Assembly: GCA_039026235.1 (NCBI GenBank)
Contig: JBCCMQ010000001.1
Span: 372,001-436,000 of the forward strand
Direction: 5' to 3'
Length of the DNA: 64,000 nt
Origin: JBCCMQ01 sp039026235
GTDB taxonomy: Bacteria; Pseudomonadota; Alphaproteobacteria; Rhodobacterales; Rhodobacteraceae
Below are positions 58,283 through 64,000 of this stretch, in pieces (within the stretch, counting starts at the first letter, position 1; each line of letters begins with the position of its first letter). The translations under genes and the position numbers were made by a program. The notes beneath the pieces are model-generated. The model had not been told where the DNA came from. It did not search any database and saw only the letters and a program-made list of their open reading frames with translations.

Positions 58283-60109
58283 CTATTCCGCCGCTGCGGT
58301 CTGGGCCGCAACGTTCTTGTCTCGCAGACCGTCGCGGTAAAGCGCCTTGGCCAGCGCAAGGCACATAAGACCCATGACCATGGTAAAGGGCAGGGCGCCG
58401 ATGATCATCGCATTCCTCAGCGCATCGAGCGGATTGTTGTCGCCCGCCGCCAGAATAAGCGTGCCGATGACCGCTGTAAGGATCAGTCCCCAGATGATCC
58501 GGTGCTTGACGCCGGTCTCTTGGCTGCCACCCGACATGATTGTGTTCATGACCAGAATGCCTGAATCCGCCGATGTGACCAAAAAGGTCATGATGAGCAC
58601 GACGCACATGATATTCAGCATCGACAAAAGGCCGCCCTCGATCATGTAGGCCAGCGTGACAAACAGCTTGTTGGTGTTTGACGCGCCGATGATTGCGCCA
58701 TTGGCGTCGCCCGCGATTTCTAGGTCTATTGCGGTGCCGCCAAGGATGGTCATCCATGCAAAGCAAACCAGCGATGGGGCGATGACGCATCCTACGATAA
58801 ACTCGCGCACGCTGCGGCCCTTGGAGATGCGGGCCAGAAACAGACCGACAAAGGGTGAGAAGGCGATCCACCAGGCCCAGTAGAACGTGGTCCAGCCAGC
58901 CTGCCAGCCGAACTGCCTGCCCTGTTCACCAGCCGCATAAGCTGCCGAAAGCGTCTGATCGTCGAGTTCGGCCGCAGCGCCGCTGAGGCCGCTCTTGAAG
59001 CCGTCAAAGCTGCCCCAGGCGTTGGTGGCGCCGCCCATCAGGTCATCGGCCAGCGGGCGTGCCGCTTCGGGTAGCCCGGCCGCAAAGGCATCGGCTGACA
59101 GCGGCGAATAGGCCTGGAAGCTGAGCGAGATGAAATACAGGATGTAATCCACCATGGCCGTGCCATAGGTCGTCATCGCGAAGAGGAACGATCCGAAAAC
59201 CACGAAGGTCCCAAGCAGTACGATCGACAGGACAAGGTTCAGGTTGGACAGGTATTTCACGCCCCGGCCGACGCCTGATACCGCCGAGATGATCGACAGG
59301 ACCATGATGACGACCAAGCCGGCAATCAGACCGACCTTGCTGGGTGCCGGGACTTCCCCTCCCATATTCATGACCCATTCGGCCCCGGTGATTGCGAAGA
59401 CACCGTCAATGAACTGGCTGACGCCGTAGCCAATGGTGACCGAGACGCCAAGAATAGTTGCCACAACGCCAAGCACGTCGACCACATGGCCCAGAAATCC
59501 GTTGACGTAGCGCCCCAGCAGCGGCGTCAGCGCCGAGCGGATGGTCAGCGGCATGTCCCGTGTGTAGGCGTAATAAGCCAGAGACAGGCCCGTCACGACA
59601 TAGATCGCCCAGGCATGAAAGCCGTAGTGCAGATAGGTGAACCGATAGGCCGATTGCAGCGCCTCAGTCGTGTTCCCGGCGACATCACCGGCCACGATGA
59701 CAGGATTTGACCCCCAAAGCCCCAGCGGCTCGGCCGTGGCAAAGACCATCAGCCCGACGCCAAGGCCCGCGCCGAACATCATTGAAAACCACGAAAAGTT
59801 GGAAAATTCAGGCTTTTCCCCAGGTGTGCCCATCACCCGTTTCCCGGTCGCCGGGATGATCGCGACAATGGCTAGGAAGAAAAAGAACAGGCCCACGATG
59901 ACGATGTAGAAACTGTTGAAAGCCTCAAGCAGCCTTCCGTTGATGCTTCCGAGCGTGCCGTTGGCATTTGCCGGAAAGATCAGTGCCCAAAGAACCAGCG
60001 CCACCATGATGCTTTTGCTGATAAGAGCGATCGGGACACTGTAGTTTTCGTAAAAGCCAGAATTGGCTTTGTTGATCTGAACGTCGGTAAACGGCGCACG
60101 AATTGACAT
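58283..60109 (-). CDS. BCCT-family betaine/carnitine/choline transporter
   Basis: A 608-residue transporter with 12 hydrophobic segments and the BCCT hallmark GWTTFYWAWWIAFSPFVGLFLARISKGRSVREF near residue 370, plus the aromatic substrate-pocket region ATAEPLGLWGSNP. BCCT carriers import glycine betaine, carnitine, choline or DMSP with Na+ or H+. ATG 60109 follows GGGGAGA at 6 nt. Proximity to dimethylglycine/sarcosine dehydrogenase-like and Rieske oxygenase genes favours a quaternary-amine substrate used as a nutrient. Confidence 0.92.
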   Translation of the reverse strand: MSIRAPFTDVQINKANSGFYENYSVPIALISKSIMVALVLWALIFPANANGTLGSINGRLLEAFNSFYIVIVGLFFFFLAIVAIIPATGKRVMGTPGEKPEFSNFSWFSMMFGAGLGVGLMVFATAEPLGLWGSNPVIVAGDVAGNTTEALQSAYRFTYLHYGFHAWAIYVVTGLSLAYYAYTRDMPLTIRSALTPLLGRYVNGFLGHVVDVLGVVATILGVSVTIGYGVSQFIDGVFAITGAEWVMNMGGEVPAPSKVGLIAGLVVIMVLSIISAVSGVGRGVKYLSNLNLVLSIVLLGTFVVFGSFLFAMTTYGTAMVDYILYFISLSFQAYSPLSADAFAAGLPEAARPLADDLMGGATNAWGSFDGFKSGLSGAAAELDDQTLSAAYAAGEQGRQFGWQAGWTTFYWAWWIAFSPFVGLFLARISKGRSVREFIVGCVIAPSLVCFAWMTILGGTAIDLEIAGDANGAIIGASNTNKLFVTLAYMIEGGLLSMLNIMCVVLIMTFLVTSADSGILVMNTIMSGGSQETGVKHRIIWGLILTAVIGTLILAAGDNNPLDALRNAMIIGALPFTMVMGLMCLALAKALYRDGLRDKNVAAQTAAAE

Positions 60110-60495
60110 CGGATGTCTCCCCATTCCTTGCGTTTCACCCCCGACTTGGTTTTGCTTATTGCCGGAGGTCGCTCATTTCCTCGACCAGAACCCCAGTGGG
60201 CTACGGGTCAGGCATGGCGCCAACTTGGTTGACTGCGCTTCGGTCGGTTGTAATCGGACACAGCGCGACCACGTCATTCGTCCAAAGCTGACATTGACGT
60301 AAGCGGCCCGACACGTGTCCGGGCTCTCTCATTCCCGTGAAAATCGCCAGAATTCATTTGTTTGCGGACCAAAACGATCCTCGCACGATGGCACGCCCAG
60401 AAGGGTTTTCAACGTCAGAAAAATTCGCCCTGGGTTGAGGCTGGTTCATCCGCAGGCAATCGTCTTATTGCATCATTGGCTGGGGCGATGGGCCT
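60110..60495. other. 386-nt intergenic region upstream of the BCCT gene, with palindrome
   Basis: It separates the leftward DMGDH-like gene from the leftward BCCT gene and should contain the BCCT promoter. A GC-rich near-perfect palindrome, GCCCGACAC (60306-60314) with GTGTCCGGGC (60315-60324), centres on CACGTG. It has no T-run on either strand, so operator or mRNA structure is more likely than terminator. No ORF or known riboswitch is recognised. Confidence 0.45.
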
Positions 60496-62916
60496 CTAGG
60501 CGCGCAACACTGCGCCTGCCGGATCAAACGGCGGCTCGGGCAGAATGATCGCCCGGTGCGGGCGTCCCAGGATCATCACATCTACAGCGTCTCCCGGCAC
60601 TGCGTCCCGTACAAATCCAAGGGCCAGCGATTTGCCGACCGAGTATCCATATGTTCCAGACGTTACACGCCCAATGCCGGTGCCACTGCGAAAAATGGGC
60701 TCGCCACCGGTGGCGTCGGCGTTGGAGGCTGTCACGTCGCCCTCGTCGACATGCAGCAACACCAGATTTTCGCGGGCCGGGCGCGTCATGACATCGCCCG
60801 CTGCAGCTTTGTTCAGAAAGTTCTTTTCCATCTTGCAAAGGCGGTCCAGCCCCAGTTCCTGCGGCCAGTATTCGGGGCTGTATTCGCGCGACCAACTGCC
60901 ATAGCCCTTTTCAATCCTAAGCGACATGAGCGCGCGACTGCCGACTGGCCCGGCACCGAAGTCCTTTCCGGCGGCGAGCAGGGCGGCATAAAGCTGTGCC
61001 TGATCCTCGGCCTTGCAATGAAGCTCCCAGCCCAGATCCCCGGTAAAGGACACCCGAAGCGCCAGCGCCTCGACGCCGGCCATCTCGACCATGGCAGAAC
61101 GCATAAAGGCGAAATCGGCCGTGGCGAGTGATGTGTTGGTCAGCCTTTGCAGAATGTCGCGCGATTTCGGGCCCGCCACGTTGAAGCCGCAGAGGGCGCT
61201 CGTCTGGCTTTCAAACGTGGTTCCAGATGGCAGGTGAACCTGCTTGAAGAAACGCTTGTGATAGCGCTCGGCCATGCCTGATCCGATCACCCAGAAGGTA
61301 TCGTCGGCCACCCGCGTGACGGTAAAGTCACCGGCGATCCCGCCCCGTTTCGAAATCAACGGCGTCAGGCAGGACCGGCCGACGGCCTTGGGCATGTTGT
61401 TGGCAAAGACCGCATTCAGCCAATCGGCGGCACCGGGGCCCTTGCAGACGTATTTGGCAAAGTTGGAAATATCGATGATGCCGGCATCTTCGCGCAACAT
61501 CCTGCATTCCCTGCCGACCTGTTCCCACCAGTTCTGGCGGGTAAAGCCGTTGGTGTCGGTCGCGCCGGGCTGGTCGGCAAACCAGACCGGATGCTCCCAC
61601 CCCGCGTTCAGCCCGAAGACCGCGCCGATTTCCCTTTGCATCTCGTAGATGGGGCGCGTGCGGGCCGGGCGCCCGGCGCTGCGTTCCTCGTTCGGGAAAT
61701 GAATGGCGAAACGGTGCGCGTACTGATCTTCGACCCGCGCCTTGGTAAAAGCCTTGTCTGCCCAGTCGTCGAACCGCGCCATATCCCAGGCAAACATGTC
61801 GTATTCGGTTTCGCCTTCGATGATCCACTGGGCGGCCATCAGCCCCATGCCGCCCGATTGGGAAAACCCGGGGATGATGCCATTGCAGCAGAAGTAGCCG
61901 GTGCGCTCGGGCACGGGACCCATCAAAACGTTGGAATCGGGTGACCAGATCATCGGACCGTTGATCACCCGCTTGATCCCCGCGGACCCGACCGCAGGAA
62001 CCCTTTCGATGGCGTTCATCGTATTTTCTTCGATCCGGTCCAAGTCGTCGGGAAAAAGGTCGTGGGCAAAATCGAGCGGCGTGCCGTCTTCGGCCCAGAA
62101 CCGTACGTCCCGTTCATACGCCCCGACCAGCAGGCCCTGGCCTTCCTGGCGTAGGTAGTATTCACCATCGCGGTCCGAGACCGAGGGCAGGCGCGTCTCG
62201 GCTGCTGCGACTTCGGGCATGGTCTCGGTGACGAAATACTGGTGCTCAGTCGGCTGCAAGGGCAGCGTGATACCGGCCAGTGCGGCCACCTCGCGTCCCC
62301 AAAGACCTGCAGCATTGACCACCCAGGGCGTACGGATGTCGCCCTTGGGCGTGCGCACGATCCAGGTCCCGTCGGCTTGCTGATCGGTCGCGGTCACGGG
62401 TGTAAAGCGGTGTATTTCGGCGCCCCGCTGGCGGGCACCTGTGGCATAGGCATTGGTCACGCCGGACGGGTCAACGTTGCCGCCGTCCGGTTCGAACATG
62501 ATGCAGCGAATGCCGTCATAGTTAACCAGTGGGTTCAACTCTTTGGCCCGTTCGATGCTCACTTCGTAGAAATTCATGCCGTAAAGCTTGGCCTTGGCGG
62601 CCTGCAGTCTCAGCTGATGTTCACGCTCTTCCGTTTGTGCGAGGTAAAGCGCGCCGGGCTGAAAGACACCGCAACCCTGGCCCGTTTCACGCTCCAGATC
62701 CTTGTAGAGCGTCATTGTATAGTGCTGCAGGCGGCTGATGTTTGTGCTGTCGTGCAACCCGTGGATATTCGCGGCGGCATGCCATGTGGAACCTGAGGTT
62801 AATTCATCCCGTTCCAGCAACACAACATCGGACCATCCGAGCTTTGCCAGATGATACAGGATCGAACAGCCAATGACCCCGCCACCGATGACTACTGCCT
62901 GAGCGTTCGCGCGCAT
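60496..62916 (-). CDS. Dimethylglycine/sarcosine dehydrogenase-like FAD-GcvT protein
   Basis: An 806-residue flavoenzyme. The N-terminal DAO domain carries AVVIGGGVIGCSILYHLAKLG and TSGSTWHAAANIHG (the histidine used for covalent FAD attachment in this family). A FAO_M linker domain follows, and a C-terminal GcvT folate-binding domain includes FTGDLGWELHCKAEDQAQLY and MSLRIEKGYGSWSREYSPEYWP. Such proteins oxidatively demethylate dimethylglycine or sarcosine and pass formaldehyde to tetrahydrofolate. ATG 62916 is preferred over the longer start at 62970. It may be part of one leftward operon with the Rieske and small-protein genes. Confidence 0.88.
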   Translation of the reverse strand: MRANAQAVVIGGGVIGCSILYHLAKLGWSDVVLLERDELTSGSTWHAAANIHGLHDSTNISRLQHYTMTLYKDLERETGQGCGVFQPGALYLAQTEEREHQLRLQAAKAKLYGMNFYEVSIERAKELNPLVNYDGIRCIMFEPDGGNVDPSGVTNAYATGARQRGAEIHRFTPVTATDQQADGTWIVRTPKGDIRTPWVVNAAGLWGREVAALAGITLPLQPTEHQYFVTETMPEVAAAETRLPSVSDRDGEYYLRQEGQGLLVGAYERDVRFWAEDGTPLDFAHDLFPDDLDRIEENTMNAIERVPAVGSAGIKRVINGPMIWSPDSNVLMGPVPERTGYFCCNGIIPGFSQSGGMGLMAAQWIIEGETEYDMFAWDMARFDDWADKAFTKARVEDQYAHRFAIHFPNEERSAGRPARTRPIYEMQREIGAVFGLNAGWEHPVWFADQPGATDTNGFTRQNWWEQVGRECRMLREDAGIIDISNFAKYVCKGPGAADWLNAVFANNMPKAVGRSCLTPLISKRGGIAGDFTVTRVADDTFWVIGSGMAERYHKRFFKQVHLPSGTTFESQTSALCGFNVAGPKSRDILQRLTNTSLATADFAFMRSAMVEMAGVEALALRVSFTGDLGWELHCKAEDQAQLYAALLAAGKDFGAGPVGSRALMSLRIEKGYGSWSREYSPEYWPQELGLDRLCKMEKNFLNKAAAGDVMTRPARENLVLLHVDEGDVTASNADATGGEPIFRSGTGIGRVTSGTYGYSVGKSLALGFVRDAVPGDAVDVMILGRPHRAIILPEPPFDPAGAVLRA

Positions 62917-63031
62917 TTTCGCTTCGCCTTTACCGTAATTTGCATGAAGGTTTTCATCCGCTGGATGCAAGACGCAAGGCCCAATGGGCGCGACCCGGTG
63001 TGCAATCGACCAAGCCGCGGACCCTGGCCAT

Positions 63032-63313
63032 TCAAAGGACCACTCGGTGGGCGCGGCCCCGCGCGACGAGCATTAGGTTCAGGTCAACCGCCTCTGGCGC
63101 GCCGATCTCAAGCGCAAAGACAAAGGCGTGCGTCAGATAAAAGCAGGCGGCATCCACGTCGCCCCCGGCTTCGGCCTGCATGCCGGCAATCCGGTAAAGC
63201 CTGACCAGTGCCAGCTTGTCGTCGCGGTCATGGGCCGCAAGCAATTGCCGGTCCAATTCCTTTCCGTCAACCTCTTCGGTCGAAGTGGGTGGTGCCAGCG
63301 CCGGCATGGCCAT
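63032..63313 (-). CDS. Small conserved-looking helical protein next to the Rieske oxygenase
   Basis: A 93-residue protein (start ATG 63313 or 63307) rich in Ala, Leu, Asp and Glu, with two to three predicted helices: DRQLLAAHDRDDKLALVRLY, AGGDVDAACFYLTHAFVFA and EIGAPEAVDLNLMLVARG. The helix pattern is TPR-like. It starts 2-8 nt after the Rieske oxygenase stop, so it is cotranscribed and may be an accessory or assembly factor for that enzyme. I do not recognise a named family. Confidence 0.7.
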   Translation of the reverse strand: MAMPALAPPTSTEEVDGKELDRQLLAAHDRDDKLALVRLYRIAGMQAEAGGDVDAACFYLTHAFVFALEIGAPEAVDLNLMLVARGRAHRVVL

Positions 63314-63315
63314 GG

Positions 63316-64000
63316 CTATTGCGCTTCCCGGCCTTCCAAGACCTGGGATGCCACCCAGTGGTGAAAGCAGTGGGTTGGGCCGTCCATGACGGGGGAGAAC
63401 TTTCCGCCGTCGAAAAAGGATCCGTGCCGGCCCTTTTGCATGCCTTCGACGACAAAGACGTCTTCTTCGAAAACCGTCTTCCAAAGCGCCGCGTTGCTTT
63501 CGCGAAGTGCGCCTAGTTCCGGCGTCGCTTCGGGCGGTTGTGCATAATAGAGTTCGATATGCTCGACGGTGTTTCCGCAGTCCTTTGGTTCAAGGACGAA
63601 CGCGAAGGCATGGTCGCGTTGCACACCCAGCATCACATTTGGGTAGACGACCAGATATTCGGCGGCCTCATTCCACTTGGCGCTTAGCCCGCCGAAATCC
63701 GGGAACTTCTCACCCTCCTCGCCTTCGATCTGGCGATAGACATGGGTGCCCTGGCCCGAATATTTGCCCTCTTCAGCGACATTGTAGTGATCTTCGAGCC
63801 GCGAATAACTGTTCAGGCCCGGATGCACCCAGGGCAGGTGATAGCTTTCGCAGAAGTTTTCGACCGCGAGCTTCCAGTTGCAGGCAATGTCAAGGCGAAG
63901 CGACGCCGAGGGACCTCCGTGGTAAAGCGGCGTCTCGAATTCCTTCCAGCGCTGCATCAGGGATGCGTGCGCATCTTCGAACTCTGGCGCCGTGCCATCG
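63316..64000 (-). CDS. Rieske non-heme iron oxygenase alpha subunit, C-terminal part (cut by window edge)
   Basis: The catalytic domain of a ring-hydroxylating-type oxygenase; the frame is open to the window end, so the Rieske [2Fe-2S] domain lies outside. Visible are NWKLAVENFCESYHLPWVHPGL, carrying the bridging-type Asn/Glu and the two iron-ligand histidines, and GGKFSPVMDGPTHCFHHWV near the C terminus. Because it sits with BCCT and dimethylglycine-dehydrogenase-like genes, a glycine betaine (GbcA-like) or related N-demethylase is the best guess. Carnitine or stachydrine demethylases are alternatives. Confidence 0.88.
   Translation of the reverse strand, partial: DGTAPEFEDAHASLMQRWKEFETPLYHGGPSASLRLDIACNWKLAVENFCESYHLPWVHPGLNSYSRLEDHYNVAEEGKYSGQGTHVYRQIEGEEGEKFPDFGGLSAKWNEAAEYLVVYPNVMLGVQRDHAFAFVLEPKDCGNTVEHIELYYAQPPEATPELGALRESNAALWKTVFEEDVFVVEGMQKGRHGSFFDGGKFSPVMDGPTHCFHHWVASQVLEGREAQ

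Noticed and set aside
1..64000. tRNA or rRNA genes, CRISPR arrays, insertion sequences, prophage genes
   Set aside because: I looked for cloverleaf-like segments, regular direct repeats, transposase motifs and integrase genes and saw none; a tRNA or covariance-model scan would be needed to exclude short RNAs.

Overview
The window is high-GC, densely packed chromosomal DNA. It most likely comes from a marine Rhodobacterales (Roseobacter-group) alphaproteobacterium. This is inferred from gene content: TRAP and tripartite tricarboxylate (TTT) transporters, a phnW-phnA-phnY-pbfA phosphonate operon, an Mcl-type CoA lyase, a betaine/Rieske demethylation locus and a sinorhizobial-type exopolysaccharide locus. 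No rRNA, tRNA, CRISPR array, insertion sequence or phage gene was seen. Many genes overlap by 4 nt (ATGA/GTGA), and several starts appear to be GTG, TTG or even CTG.

Region 1 (1-11.9 kb) is a catabolic regulon. A GntR/FCD repressor, followed by the start of a glutathione transferase, faces a long rightward operon. That operon encodes a zinc alcohol dehydrogenase, a DHDPS-family aldolase/lyase, a TRAP transporter (P, Q, M), a DUF1330 protein, a quinone oxidoreductase, a DASS permease, a Gfo/Idh/MocA oxidoreductase and two 3-hydroxyisobutyrate-dehydrogenase-like enzymes. Three TGGnTnACCA boxes sit between the divergent units. The substrate looks like a polyol, sugar acid or branched hydroxy acid but cannot be named.

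Region 2 (11.9-23.5 kb) is a second carboxylate or aromatic catabolic block. It has an AEC permease, a TTT transporter (TctB-TctA-TctC), an Asp/Glu-racemase-fold protein lacking both usual cysteines, OsmC, Ldh2-type dehydrogenase, cupin, BKACE (DUF849) and Gfo/Idh genes. It ends with a flavin reductase and an LLM monooxygenase separated by a LysR gene, a plausible two-component monooxygenase.

Region 3 (23.9-43.6 kb) starts with a CAP-domain protein and then an exopolysaccharide locus with genes on both strands. It encodes a clan GH-A-like hydrolase, two sulfotransferase-like proteins, a Wzy/ExoQ-like polymerase, an ExoF-like export protein, three GT4 and one GT2 glycosyltransferases, two acyltransferase-3 proteins, a Wzx flippase, an ExoP/Wzc-like protein and an ExoY-like initiating transferase. 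Together they could build a Wzx/Wzy-type, acylated and perhaps sulfated polymer.

Region 4 (43.8-51.0 kb) carries a malyl-CoA-type lyase and a complete 2-aminoethylphosphonate degradation operon (phnW, phnA, phnY, pbfA) with a divergent LysR gene. Region 5 (51.1-56.2 kb) carries L- and D-lactate dehydrogenases behind a palindromic operator, then divergent L-idonate 5-dehydrogenase and gluconate 5-dehydrogenase genes. Region 6 (56.3-64 kb) has a pseudoazurin-like copper protein, a DUF900 lipoprotein, a BCCT transporter, a dimethylglycine/sarcosine dehydrogenase-like flavoprotein, a small helical protein and a truncated Rieske oxygenase. The last four suggest uptake and stepwise N-demethylation of glycine betaine or a related quaternary amine.
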